Below are positions 44,636 to 57,186 of a stretch of 64,000 bases of DNA, one piece after another. Numbering within the stretch: position 1 is the stretch's first letter; each line of letters opens with the position of its first letter. Source of the stretch: Isoetes taiwanensis (lineage: Eukaryota; Streptophyta; Lycopodiopsida; Isoetales; Isoetaceae); contig JAJEKV010000034.1 of the NCBI GenBank assembly GCA_021234155.1, positions 14,496,671 through 14,560,670 on the forward strand, read 5' to 3'. The notes below the pieces were generated by a model. That model ran no database searches and was not told the DNA's origin. It worked only from the letters and a program-made list of their open reading frames with translations. The position numbers and the translations under genes are program-made.

Positions 44636-47348
44636 TCACTCTTGAATCTGGCTAACGCCAACAATCTTCTTCCTCTTTTTGATACCCTCCACAAAGGGAA
44701 CTGGTCTAGCCAATGTTTTGCCATTGAAGTCCTCTACCACTTGTAGACTCAGGGTAGATCCCATGGTTAGTGTGCTACTCATTAACCTCTCCAACTTCAA
44801 ACTAACTTCACGTAGCAGGAAGTCAGCTTGCAATGCCAATTGAAGGCTAGTAGATATGGTAGAGGCAATATGGGAAATAGTGGCATGGATGCTAGCTTGC
44901 AAGTTCGGATTTGTTGACTTGGGAACGTTTTCCTCGTCACAAATGTCATCAGCCACCAATATGTCACCTCCAATGTCATCCTCACTAGTGAAGGCAATAG
45001 TATCAATAGGATCATCATCATATGCCTCCCCAAAGACCTCAAGTTCTCTAAACCATCAGCTTGAGAGCCATGTAGAGTTCCACACTCTTAAAATGTTCTC
45101 CTTGTAATTGGCCATCATTTGAATCACTTTCACTTGGTGCTTGCACATGTTGCCTTTCATGCCCTATGGACAATCACAAGAAGACCAATGCTCGTGGGCA
45201 ACATCCACTAGGTAAGGCACAGCTTCTCTATCCTCGGCCCATGCATCCATATTTTGACTCCATACTTCTGCCCTACCAGCCTTGAAATCCAACCATCGGC
45301 AAATTTCGTGCGGAATGACTCTTGCACCTATGATTGCTGTTTCAACAATGTGCTCCTGTTTCCTATTCACTTTGAACCCTTCATCTTTCTTGAACCTATC
45401 GTATAACAAATGTGTCTCCAATCTACAAGTCAACATGTATATCAACCAATCAATTCTCCTTCCTCTTAAAGCATGCTTTGACAAACCTAGCCTTCTCTTC
45501 ATCTGGTTATGAGGATACATCCTCATTTGTCTCCTGGTTGGCATGAGGATACATCCTTGTGGCAATGATCCAATGGGTGATATTGTTGGTCCAAACCCTG
45601 TTCATGTACTTGATCAACCTCTTCCACCCTTTGTACTTAACCTTGAATTCATCTAGAAGCCGTAATGCCTCTCTTCTACATTCTTTCATGTATTCCTTAC
45701 CAAACCTTCCATCTCCATCAACATGTGTGCCATACATAATATGCCCGAGATCTTTGAACATCTCACCCCTGATCTTCTTGTTCTTCACTCGCTTAAGAAG
45801 GAATTTCATCCAGTTTCTTCGAACATGCCAAATGCACAACTGTATTCTAGCTTCTGGCCAAACCTCTTCCAATGAGTTGATTTCAGCCTTGGCATCATCA
45901 ACAATGAAACAAGAGAGCTTCCAAGTCGGGTCTGTATGATGGATGTGCTCTTTTATAGCAAGAAGCCATGGTTTGATATCCTCCTTGGAGTGACTAGAAG
46001 AGAGAATCCAGAAAATGGGGACACCATTGCCATGGCTATCATAAACAAGTAAGGTGTACAGGCTATAGCAATGGTCATTTGTTTTGAAGGTAGAGTCCAT
46101 GACCACATCATTCTCTATGCTCCAACAAAATTTTTCTTTGGAAAGGAGTCATGATACCCAAGACAAAAGGAACTCCCTCCTGGTAGATAAAAGCACTATC
46201 CGCATGTAGCTCTACCCACATCCTTATACTTAGAGCAACATCTTCGTGGAGCATCCAAGTATCTCTAGCAATCTTCCGAGAGAGGTTGTGAAGGTCGTCC
46301 ATGTCAAGAAATTGGTCTACAATTGGGATCCATTCTCTTCTTCAAGGCCCATTCCTCTTCATGCTGTCGGTAGACCTCTTGGTATTTCATATTCTAAAAT
46401 CTTCAAGCCCTCTTCTCCATAGACAACCAAGGGGCAACTTCATGCCTAGTTTTCGCGCATTCAGGATCCTGTGTCCCATGGCAAATTTTCCCATGTACAT
46501 CAACATGCTCCATCACATGATAAGTGATCTTAGTGTATAGGGGGTTCAGGTATAGTTGCTTCACAGTGAAATGACACATGCACCCCCGCTTGATACTCAT
46601 TCCCCTTTGTCTTTTCTTGTAGTCGGGATTATCTCTTTTGGCTTCAGCGACTAGGGCCTTCGTTGTCGTGCTTTTTACTTCCCGAGCTTGATTGCGCAAA
46701 TCTTTTGGCCCATAACTACACCAATATCTACAACAAAAAGCCAAGGTTAGTGACAATTGAGAAATTGCACCGAACAACAACATCATACAATAAAAAATAC
46801 TGACTATGTCCAGATTAACCACCTCTGTCTGGATTAACCACTACAGAAAGTCCAGACTAACAGCTAATGACTATGTCCGGATTAACCACCTCTGTCACCC
46901 TAAGGACCCATGTCCTGATTAACCACCTGCACCAAGGAAAATCACTCACTTGATAATCTTCAAATGGGCGAGCTCGTCGACCTTCTTCTTTGCATGATCT
47001 CTTTCCTGAGTGGCACGCTTGTAGAAAGTGGTATTACAACTGGGAAAATTCTGCTCCCCCTTGATAAAATCTACCACTCTGTCTGTGGGGATCTGGCAGC
47101 ATTGAACAGCAAGAGATTGTGGATCTCCTGGATTGCTTACCACATTGTGGTGATGTTCAGTATCCCAGTCCAGGTCTTTCCTTGAAAAGGAGTCAGTGGG
47201 AGGTTCTTGGATGCGAATTAGCTGCAGCCTCTGAAGTAAGCAAGGCCGGAATCAGTGGGAATGCTAGTTAATTGCTTCACAAAACTATAAAAAACTGGAG
47301 TGATAACCAAACCTGCAATACATCCGGATCCACGAAGTCCGCCTCCAT
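44636..47348 (-). pseudogene. MULE transposase with SWIM zinc finger
   Basis: Exon 1 (47313-47348) encodes MEADFVDPDVLQ. Exon 2 (46950-47221) joins in frame (LIRIQEPP..). Exon 3 starts at 46727 (YWCSYGPKDL), and both junctions keep the frame. A Cys/His DNA-binding-like region follows (GCMCHFTVKQL..YHVMEHVDVHGKICHG). After disruptions at 46100-46400 the MULE DDE core appears: VVMDSTFKTND (first Asp), FIVDDAKAE (second Asp), CIWHVRRNW. Frameshifts near 46130 and 45545 break it. The SWIM finger reads SSCDCP, then TAG (45164-45166), then GMKGNMCKHQVK. An acidic tail runs to 44636. MULE transposases cut and paste DNA with 9-bp duplications. Intron 2 (46728-46949) contains copies of the flanking array motif. 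The terminal repeats of the element were not located. Confidence 0.87.
46800..46930 (-). repeat. Array motif inside intron 2 of the MULE gene
   Basis: GTCCAGATTAACCACC, CTGGATTAACCAC, GTCCGGATTAACCACC and GTCCTGATTAACCACC occur in a short stretch wholly within the intron. Two more diverged copies (GTCCAGATAAACCACC, GTCCGGATAAACCAC) lie upstream of the gene at 47725-47762. Confidence 0.85.
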
Positions 47349-50300
47349 CGCCAGACTTAGAGGATGAACGGGCCTGCTCCTGCGCTTTTGAACAAAGTAT
47401 CACTCATAACACCCACAAGGGAAATTGTACCAATTCCCTCTTCAAAATTGATCGAATCCGGCGTGAAAGGTATATCGAACTTGAAATCTATTTTTGTATT
47501 TAAGGATCTGGTTCGAGTGGTGTGAGGCATGTACCGGATGTACCTTTGTGGCAGGATTGTACAAAAGTGGCAGCAATGAGGGAATGTGGCTTTAATGAAG
47601 GATTGGCATGGATGGGTGATGATCCATGCGAGTATGCCATGCAGCGATGTGGAATGCGGCATGGGTTGAGGATCCCCCGCATGCCATGGGATCGGATGGG
47701 ATGGGGGTGGCTGATTCCAGATGTCCAGATAAACCACCAAAGATTTGTCCGGATAAACCACATCCCAGATGATATATACGGAGTTCGGCCTTTGATGCCG
47801 AATCCCTGTCCTTCGATCTTCTTGGAGCTAAATCCGTTCCTGGGTTTCGATTCTTAGAGCCAAATCCCTGGTTTTGACGTTCTTGGCGACTTCCTAATCT
47901 GCTCTATTCTAATCGGCAAGATCGGATTACTTTGAGGCAACCTTTTTTGCAGCAGTGTCCTAGACCATTGGCTAGAGATTTGCAGTGGATCTTCTTGAAT
48001 GGAGTTCGGCTTCAAAATGATGACTCTAGTTGTGCAAAGAAGCTAAGGCAAGCTTGACAACGGTTGATTAGTGGGAGAAATCGAGCTCAGCAATCCAAAA
48101 TCAGAGTTCTCCATTATTCGGCTATTGCGATTCGGATTCAGATGCCAGATTACTGCAAATCCCCTGCGCCATAGACAATCTCCTCCAATCTGCTTCTCTA
48201 TCTGGCATATGCCAGATTAAGGTCTGAATTCAAATTCCTGCCCTACTGCTTGAAGGGGAGGAAATCACCGAATCTTTGATGGGTGGACATGGCATTGCCT
48301 TGTTCTTCAGATTCAGAGCAAGATTCGAAAGGTCTGTCGAGCCGACTTTGGACTTGCCTTCTCTCTGCTCTAGACCCGGCCATTGCCAGGCGTCAGGGTT
48401 AGACGCCGCAGATCACTCACAAAAACAACGTGGCAGAGAAATATGGCAAAGGATTGAGGCGCAACAAAATGAAAACACTCCGATTCAAGACAAAAAGAAA
48501 AAGTGCTTGTGGTGGTTACAGGCTCTAGTAGACACTTGCGAGGAATAATCTTACTCTAGGGAGATTTGATAAGAAATATTGATGCAGCTAAGTCTTCAAA
48601 GAGAGTAGTGGATTCAAAACTTTGCCAAAGTTTGCAGGTTTACTCTAAGAATTCAATTTGCATCGTTTTGTTTACATTTCATGCTCAAGACACGATTAGG
48701 TCAATTTTTCACATCCATAACTAAGGGCCTTTTGATTTTTTATAACTTAATACTAAGGGCCTTTTGACTTTTTATAACTTAATACAAAAATTCTTAGAGA
48801 GTTGGACAAAAGAGACCGCGATAAATTTGTTGTCTAAATATATATATAAGTCAGTCTTTAATTTTTCATTTTTGTTTTTGTCGCATCTAATTTTTCCGCG
48901 GCGTCATCTAACTTCGTGGAAAGTTGACAAGTTTTTGGTACATACATTTTGATCTTGACGCGTTTTTCATTGAATTGGGGCCTCTAGCTTGGGACAACTG
49001 CAGCCAGCTATTCTGCCTCTGCTACGGCATAGCAGTCACCGCACTTTTGTGTTGAAGAATATCTGTTATGTTGGATTGTGTAGAAGCCCTGATAGCATCC
49101 AAACGTGGTCGGATCTGAAGATGGCGGCATCCTAAACAGTGGCAAATGGTTGAATCATGAGCAGCGAAACGTAAGAAACAAGCCGAGAAGATCACAAAAA
49201 TCGTTTTTGGATCTGGTTGGAAGAGGATCCGGCAAACAGGGGACTTCAAGAACGAGAGATTATGGTTGGAACTAGATTTGGCTTTGTTTCCGTAGAAGAA
49301 GTAGATCCCGCAAACAAAGAATTTCTAGAACAAAGGGCTATGGTGCCTTTTTACTGCTCCAAGAATAGGGATAAGATGGCGACCTCTTAGGCTTCTAGAA
49401 CAGGGCTATGGTGACCGGTAATGCTATGACTATGGCAACGGTTTGGCCATAGTGTCTGCTTTGGCTATAGTTTCTTGCAATGCATTAAGCTCCTAATTGA
49501 AGCTATGAAAGGCGGGTGTAGAAGATAGATTTGCTGTATTCGGCTTGGTTTTGGGTGTATGCGACTATTTAACAGGCAGATATAGATCTACAAACTTCTG
49601 AGTACCATTGCCTAAAATCATCAGATTTTTTCGCAGAAAGCCCAAGCCCCGTCTCTTTCTTTACCTCCTTCTTCTTAACTATCATTGACGAGAGAATCAG
49701 TAAGATGAATCAATAGATTTGGAAGAATGAGAGGGAGTTGAGAAATTAAACCTAATCCCGTAGCTCCAGCATCTTTCTTTAGCTCCTTCTTCTTAGTTGT
49801 CATTGGCCGAAGCCGTGAATCATGTCTTTGGCCAATGAATTATCAAAATGGTAATAAAAAGGCTTCCCCATTGTAGTTTTGCAATACCTTACAAGTAAAA
49901 AATATTTGTCGCATAGGACTCTTAGACCATATACAACTTAAACAAATATCTATATACAACTCAAACTCAAAGAAATATTTGTAGCATAGAACTCCTAGAC
50001 CATATACCTAGATCTTCACAATAGCAATGTAGTATAGAACTCTTGGACTATATACCTAGACCTATAGAACTCTTGGACTATATACCTAGACCCACACCCA
50101 GATCTCGCATCTGAGACCAAACTTGATATACATTCCATTTTGAATAGACACAATTCAAACTGTTAAATGGGTTGACAAAAGAAATGTACACTTGAACAAA
50201 AGCCCACTAACTAGTATTGGGTGGAGCGTCAATGGAAAAAGTTGAGGGTTTGAGGTCTCGGAGGAGAAACGAGCTCAATAATGGCAATCCCATGGTGGTT

Positions 50301-51690
50301 ATAAAAAATGAATATGTATTCTATAGGCACTAGGCACTAGCATAGATCCCAATCCCACTTATTCCTAGACTGACAAGCATCCGCTATTACCAGATGGATC
50401 AGTAGAGAGAAAACTTTGCCCCGAGAGTATTCCCTTCTTCTGACCCAGTCCGTCAAATACAGGGGAGCCGGGGAAGAGAAATGTTTGCGACGGCCTTGGC
50501 CGCTGCGATAAATTTCTTGTAGAGATAATTCTATCTTGCTATTAGGAGCTAATTGATAGTTTATACACATGAATATCATTTGAATCCATTTGTTATACAG
50601 ATCATTCTATCTTGTTGTTAGGAGATAATATACAGATCATTCTATCTTGCTGTTAGGAGATAATATTGGTGCCCACCATAGAGTATATAAGATCTGCAAA
50701 TGGATGGTATTTATTCACGAAGATAAAATATCTAAATTATTTCCCAAAATTTCCCAAAGGATTATTTCCCAAAGGAACATTTGCAATATTCAAGATCAAT
50801 TCTAATTGTAGTACAACCAAATTGATAATTCCAAGCTTTATAATACAACCCAAATTGATATTGTCTACATGTGTTTGTAAATATTGGGACAAACTAGGAC
50901 ATAAAAAATATTATAAAAATGCCAGTGAATTGCAAGAATTAAAATATATTTATAGATCATTCAACGTTTACCATAAATTAAATATAAAATCTTGGTGTTT
51001 TTGCTTCATAAAAACGATGCAACATATATCAATATTGCATGATATGTCTATTTCTCAAACCAAATAGACTTCTACGTGATATTTTTCAACCTAAGTAAAA
51101 ATCCACATCTTTTATATTATAAAGTTTTATGGTATGTCATGAAGCAAACCCTAACCCTAATCTGGACGGCTAATATTTTCTCCATCGCATCTGAAGGCTA
51201 ATATTTTCTCTATCATTTAGGGTTTATGCGTTTTTTCCTTCTAGCAAACCATTGAACCCTAACGCATCCGGCACCAGTATCCCACTTATGTCCAGATCTC
51301 TCCCGCTTATGTCCAGATCTTCGCTGGATTTTGACCCAGGAGCCCCTTCTATATGTTTTCTTCATCGGATTGCTGCTTCTACCTGTTTTCTCCTCACCTG
51401 ATTTTTGCCCAGGAGCCTCTTCGACAATTCTAGACCAGCAAAACCTGAGGGCTCAGAAATAATGATGGATTAAATCTTCTCCAGGTTCTAAATCGTAGCT
51501 CTTCAAGGTGAGGTCTTCACGAGAACACCCATAGTGGGGGGGCCTGGCCTCAAACAAACTTCCAGGTTTGAGGTCCATCTGAAAGCGCCCTTATTCCTCT
51601 TCTTCCAAATGAAGCAGGTGCAACAGATTCAACCAAGTCTCAGATACCCTTGACACCACTCCAGAACAGCCTTACAGTGCTTATCATACT
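47349..51690. other. Intergenic region without a supported gene
   Basis: Open frames here are short and unconvincing. A 33-bp phrase AAGGGCCTTTTGA..TATAACTTAATAC is duplicated at about 48723-48784. A phrase of about 30 bp, ATTCTATCTTGYTGTTAGGAG, occurs three times (50525-50655). TTGGTGCCCACC at 50666-50677 resembles the primer-site sequence TTGGCGCCCACC of some plant gypsy (Tat/Ogre-like) elements after C-to-T change. An old LTR may therefore end near 50664, but no coding remnant confirms it. Confidence 0.45.
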
Positions 51691-51714
51691 CTTTCGATTG
51701 GTCTCGTCTTGCGG

Positions 51715-52065
51715 CAGAATTTTGATCGGTCATATCTCTCGCATCCGGTGTCAGATTTTCATGTGCTTGGGCTTGTTGGAAAGCTGGTTCAGAGATCTTT
51801 CCAGGGTGCATGGTACCTGCATGCTTGGCTTTGTTTCTGTGCTCAAATTGGCACTTTTCCAGGCTGTGTGCTAGGGTTTCTGTGGCAATCGGTAGACACT
51901 CGACAGACTGTATCTCTCACATCCGGTGTCAGATTCTTATGTGCTTGGGCTTGTTGGAAAGCTGGTTCAGAGATCTTTCCAACGGTGTATGATACTTGCA
52001 TGCTTGTCTTTGCTTCAGTGCTCAAATCTGCACTTTTCCGGGCTGTGTGCTAGGGTTTTTGTGGC
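51715..52065 (+). repeat. Two tandem ~175-bp 5' monomers of the LINE
   Basis: ATCTCTCGCATCCGGTGTC..CATGTGCTTGGGCTTGTTGG..GCTGTGTGCTAGGGTTT runs from 51733 to about 51895. It repeats with few changes from 51909 to about 52070. Tandem promoter monomers are a known feature of some LINE 5' UTRs. Confidence 0.8.
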
Positions 52066-52808
52066 AGCCGGTACACACCAGATATCCAGGAGTCGTTGCC
52101 CAAGTCATACCCCAAGTCATGGCCACAGACACAGTCCCGTGTGTGGACCCACACTTGGTTGGTGAGCTACCTCAGACCACACCAACCCATCCTGGGAAGG
52201 CCCAAACACACCAACCATCGGTTGACCCCACGCAGGCAGAGCCCTCTGGGGAAGACCATGAAGCGGGGCCACCAAGGAAGAGGCCTCGGGCAGAGGGAGA
52301 GACGTCTTCCATGAAGAGGGAGGCCCGAGCCAAGGCCCAGTCGACCCGACAGGCGGGCCACATAGGCAATCCGCCCGGTCCCGAACCTTTGAGCGGCATC
52401 CAGCGCGGGTTGAGGCCAGCGGCACGCCTTGCGTGCCTCCCGGCGAGGTGGAGAACATAACATCTCGGATGTTGCGCGGTTGGTGTTGGTGCTTAAAAAG
52501 CGGCGAATCACGCGGTGGAGGATCGCGTGGACGGACAAAGTGGGAGATGATAGCATCCACTTGCTACAATTTGACAATGACAACAATACCAGCAGGAGCT
52601 TGCGATTGTAGACACCGTGTTGGCGGCTATGGAAGCCGGACTGCACGAGACGGGTAGAGCAGAGACACTCGTAACCCCGTCACCGGATCCGTGCCGAGGT
52701 TGAGGAGGCTAAGGCCACGCACCCGAGGAGCACGGACCGCCCTCTGTCGAGGTTGCGGAGGCCGCCATCTTGTGAGACAAGGATTCCAGTCGCTTTGGAA
52801 GCTAGCCC

Positions 52809-53740
52809 GTGCGTAAGCGCTCTTGGAGTAAGGACTACAGGAGCTTCGGGCGGCCGTTGCCCAGCAAGGCAAGGGCCTCCATGCCGAGGCACATGAACAA
52901 CTCCGCCATTGCATGCGAGATGATGGCAAGACATGACAACGCCCTGCAAGAGCTGAGCTCCAGACTCCGGAGAACAGAAACCACAGCAAAGAACACACCA
53001 ACCCCGCGAACCCACCAACCTACAGGACGTCAACCTGGAACACATGCTGCGGACACATCAGATCACGCCGGGCCGCCACCACCCCGGCGCCCGCCGACCT
53101 ATGCCTCACCCACCTCAACCAACACCTGGTGCGGCCCCGCCGAACCGGAACAGAGACGCAGGAGCCACAATGTGGTAGTGCGAGGGCCGGACGAAGGAGT
53201 CGGAGAACATCTCACTTCCCGACTCCGCACCACGGATCTTGGACGGATGATGTTCCCGGCAGACTGTGACCATTGGAAAGGCGAAGTCGTCATGGAATTC
53301 CCCGGGCCACGACGCCCCGGGTGGTCATCTTCACGCTTGAGAGCGTGCAGGCGGGTGGCCATCTGCGCCGGGCGGAAGTTGAAGGGGACGGCTGCATGCG
53401 TTGACCGAGACTTGACCCGGCCACGGCAAGAGACCCCGGCGTGAGCTGGCCAAAGTCGAGGGGGCCGCCCAGACATGGAGGGCAGCCGAGGGGCTGGTCC
53501 GGGGAAAGATGCTTGAATTCCAGGCACCAAACAGGGGATGCAGGCACTCCGCCCCTCGAGTCCCCCCTCGAGGGGCCCCCGCCGCACGTGCATCCACATC
53601 TTCCGCTCCCCACAGGACCACCACTACCACCGGACCTGAAGTGGCGATGCATGCTACTAAATAGGGATCGCGTGCCTCGGCGTGGTATCCCGGAATTGCC
53701 GTGTCTTTCCATGGCGAAGGGGACACTCTCAATTCCGGCC
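52809..53740 (+). pseudogene. LINE ORF1 region (degraded)
   Basis: Open frames of 120-210 residues occur in several registers with Arg/Pro/Ser-rich composition. A helical patch near the start (HEQLRHC..ALQELSSRLRRTE) may be the coiled coil of ORF1. No zinc knuckle is intact. It is assigned by position upstream of the endonuclease; the frames alone do not prove the function. Confidence 0.45.
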
Positions 53741-53743
53741 GCC

Positions 53744-54160
53744 ATGGACATGGACCTTATCTTCCTCATGGAAACATGGGAACATCTTTGGTCACAAAGC
53801 TACGATTTGCCGGGATACCGGTAGCTACTCCGTCTTCAATGAGTGCACCGGAAACGAGGACACGGAGGAATTGCGTGTTATTACCGGGCGGCCTTTGGCC
53901 CAATCGGTCTCCCCAGTGGCAAAGGCGACCGAGGCACAACAGATACACGTGGGTGCGAGTCTGAGAACAACGATGGCAGCCCTCTCTTTGTGGCGGCTTG
54001 CTACTTCCCACATCTACGAGAGCAACTTTTACCACACGCGACTTGATGTGGGCCAGGCAGGAGCCCTATGTCGATCTATATGATGACATACGCCAGTGTC
54101 ATGCACAATTGGGCAAGGTCATGTTGCTTGGAGATTTCACGCGCCGCATTAAAAAGTGAG
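53744..54160 (+). pseudogene. LINE ORF2: APE-type endonuclease remnant
   Basis: MDMDLIFLMETWEHLW (with the ETW motif) opens the domain, followed by PGYRSYSVFNECTG. In a second frame GGIACYYRAAFGPI and PLFVAACYFPHL follow, and in a third YVDLYDDI and VMLLGDF (the GDF motif). The order matches AP-endonuclease-like domains that nick target DNA in LINEs. At least two frameshifts separate the pieces. Confidence 0.75.
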
Positions 54161-55129
54161 CAGATCCCAAAATTCGCACCTCTAGGCCGAGGATGTGTTG
54201 CAAATGGACCCCGAGATGGTTTGGCCAAGGGCGCCGATGACGTGACCGTGTGACACGGTATGGCCGGGCACTTGTTCTGCCGGGCAAGATCTTTGACCCG
54301 GTCATTTGCAATGGGGCACAAAGTGGTCGGCCCTCCGGCCGCTTCACTTGTAGACAGGAGAACCGGGGGGCGGCACCGGTGTGGTGGATTACGTGCTAGC
54401 AGACACGAGCAATGCCTACACTTGATCACTCGCTGATTGCCGGGGACAGTGGTGGCGGGACGAGGAAGTAGACTCGACCAGCCCCCGTTCTTGCAGATAG
54501 ATTGGCAGCCAACCGAAAGCACCCATTGCCCCAACACCCCATGTACCACGGTTTGGCCTCGGACTATGATCATCGGGCGGGTCTATGCGAGGATGCTTGA
54601 GCATGAGCTGCCGGAGTGTCTTTGCAACTCCCCACACTTCAACAAATAGAGGCGGCCCGGTGAACCCGGCTTCTTCGAGGGGTAGGGGCAGATGCTTTGG
54701 GAGAGACCGCTCGACGATCCACGGGGGGCTGCAACCACCTTCCCCCGCAATCACCGGGTTCGATGGCTAATGTCGGGGCTGAAACGATGGCTCCGCCAAG
54801 TGCTGGACCCCACCATTCGCCCCATGCAGGCCGTCCGTCAATACCCTCCTTCCTCAAGACCAAGAAAGCCGGGTACCTTGCGAGCACCAAGAACAGATGT
54901 TTGGTCTTCTAGACCGCCACCCTAGGGCCTTTCGGAGAAAGGTCTTGAGTAAGCCACCTGACCCACGTGAAATATTGCCCCGGAACAATGGGTGAGATAC
55001 TTGCAGCGGTTGTATAACCCAATGGGAAGCCGGGCACCCGGTACCCCCTCATGAGGCAGGCCTAGCATCGGTCATTCCCGAAGGGGATGTCATAATGGGC
55101 CTAGCGCCCCGCTAAGGGAAGGCGGCAGA

Positions 55130-56200
55130 TTTGGATGGTATGTAGGCGAGCTTCTCAAGTGGGCGGGCCCCCAATGGTGCCGGTTCTCAAAGACTCTTCA
55201 ACGGGGCATTGCAAGAAGGCTTCCCCCGACTTTGGACTACCGGTAGAGTTGTGCCCATATACAAAGCGGGGACCCCCACAGCCATTGACCAACTATCGTA
55301 CCATTATGGTCGGATTACGTCTTTGCCAAGTTGCTTTGCCGGGGATTCTTGGAGGCGATTGACACTTTGGGCGAGAGGATGGAGAAGTGCGGGCTTCGCG
55401 ACGCTTGAGCAGGCTTCCGCCCGCATTCTACTATTGACCATATCTTCACTCGCGAACACTCATAGAGGATAGCGGAATCGGCCTTGAGAATGCAATCTTT
55501 GTTGCTTTGTCGCCAAAGGCTTTTGACGATGCCTACCGGGATAAGTTGTGGGACAGATTGAGACGCCTAGGGACCCCGGGCCGACTTGCAGAATGCTATA
55601 TACGCACTATAACGAGGCTTGTCTCGATCGTCTCACACCGTCGGGGAGCCCGTTGTTGTTAGTAGCATTGGGGTGCGCCAGTGGCTGCCCTCTATCCCCG
55701 ACGCTCTTCGGCTTGTACATTGACCAGCTAGAAGAATGGCTACTTGAGCACGGGGGAGGCTTCGGTTGATGCACCACATAATCCGCAACTCATATATGCC
55801 GATGATGTTGGCCTGCCTGATATACCCCCGGAGGACATGCAACGCCACGGATGCTTTGGACACTTTTACGCCAATTCACCGACATGAGAGTTAACTTGGC
55901 CAAGACAAGGGTGCTGCTGGTCCCATCATCCGGCACCCACGTCTTCCCTCATTCACTTACCAAGGGGTGTAGTGGAGGTGGCTCGATCTTATAAGTATTT
56001 GGGCATTGAGTTTTCTACTACCACACACCGGGATGCATCCATCGTTACGGGTCACCGCAGTCGGAAAGCCCTCAGATGCAATGCAAAACAACAAATCACA
56101 AGGCAGAGCCAGATGCATGGGGTCACCAGCACACTTGTTCGAGGGCCTTGGTTGAACCGGGTCCTCCTCTATGGGGCAGAAGTGTGGGGGCGTTGATATC
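55130..56200 (+). pseudogene. LINE ORF2: reverse transcriptase remnant
   Basis: Motifs in order are VPIYKAGTP..NYRTIMVG (finger region, split over two frames), LSPKAFDDAYRDKLWD (motif A region), GCPLSPTLFGLYIDQLEEWL (motif B, about 55684) and IYADDVGL (catalytic YADD at 55795-55806). SYKYLGIEFS and VLLYGAEVWG in the thumb/C-terminal part follow. The arrangement is that of a non-LTR RT. Stops and frameshifts occur throughout. Confidence 0.85.
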
Positions 56201-57159
56201 CCTCACCACTTGGAACGATCTAGAGCAGTACGAAAGCTTTTTGGCCCGGGCACGGGAGTGAAATCCACGGTCCCATATCAGATCTTGCTCCAAGAGACGT
56301 GATTCCTTCCATTCGAGGGCCGCTACTGAACGACACATTATTTACTTCCAGAAGGTGGTGGCTATGGATGAAGTCCGGCTGCCCAACCTTGCTTTGGCGG
56401 TGGCGATGGGCCCGCTTGGCGACTCAAAGCCGGGCTGGAAAGACAAGCAAGCCCAGGTGGTTCTCGCTATGGAATGTGCAGGCACATACGATGTGGACCA
56501 GTGCATACACGGAAGGAACGCCACGCCTTGAAGCAAGATTTGGATGCTTGCTTCATGGCCAAGCTTTGGGATGCAGAGGCCCTATCACATGTCAAGGTGG
56601 CAAATTATCGACAGCAGGTTAATCCACGAGGGGGCCACACCACTACCTGCGCACCCATCTACCCATGAAAAGCGCCAGGTGATTGCTTCCATTCGCACAC
56701 GGTGCACACCACCTCGCATTGAGACAGGGAGATCGATTCGGGAGCCGCTGCGTGAGGACAGAGTCCGCCGGTCGCCGGCACGAGCGCCATTGAGGATGAA
56801 AGTCACGCCCTCCAGGGCTGTCCGTACAGTCACGAGCATATCCGGGCTCGGTATGATGCTCGGTTAGTTGTGCCCCATCGCCTTGCATGAGCTAACGAGC
56901 ACGACCTCGTAGGCTTGTTGGGATCGTACCTCAGGAGGTAACGGATCTGGCGGACTTCGATTATGCCCCCCGTCCGACATTAACCTCAGTTTGTACTTGT
57001 GATTATGTATATAAGCGTGCGGTATGTCAAAGATCCTTATTGCTACTACCCCAAACCCCTTCGGGCGGGGTTTTTAATCCCGGTAGTATCGCTGCTTTGC
57101 TCTCTCTCTTTGTACTTGGGTCCCATAGGCCGGTTGGTCTCCGTGGGACGATAAAATCA

Positions 57160-57186
57160 TATTCTATTCTATTCTATTCTATTCTT
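57160..57186 (+). repeat. (TATTC)n 3' tail of the LINE
   Basis: Five to six TATTC units follow GACGATAAAATCA, the typical simple-repeat tail left by target-primed reverse transcription. Confidence 0.85.

Larger units (their letters stand above)
51700..57186 (+). mobile_element. Non-LTR retrotransposon (LINE), GC-rich, decayed
   Basis: The order is duplicated 5' monomers (51715-52065), an ORF1 region (about 52120-53740), an APE-type endonuclease (about 53744-54160), reverse transcriptase (about 55130-56200), and a 3' tail of (TATTC)n at 57160-57186. The body is visibly more GC-rich than its AT-rich surroundings. The exact 5' end and target duplication were not found. Reading frames are broken many times. 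Confidence 0.82.

Noticed and set aside
47522-47857. 111-residue frame upstream of the MULE gene
   Set aside because: Composition is unconvincing (many Met, Pro and Trp), no splice or start context is seen, and it overlaps the expected promoter and motif copies.
50160-51070. A complete LTR retrotransposon starting near 50160
   Set aside because: Only a primer-site-like TTGGTGCCCACC and short repeats support it; no gag or pol remnants and no second LTR were found.
53099-53769. Minus-strand frames of 130-166 residues opposite the LINE ORF1 region
   Set aside because: GC-rich antisense shadows; the plus strand carries the endonuclease and RT in order.
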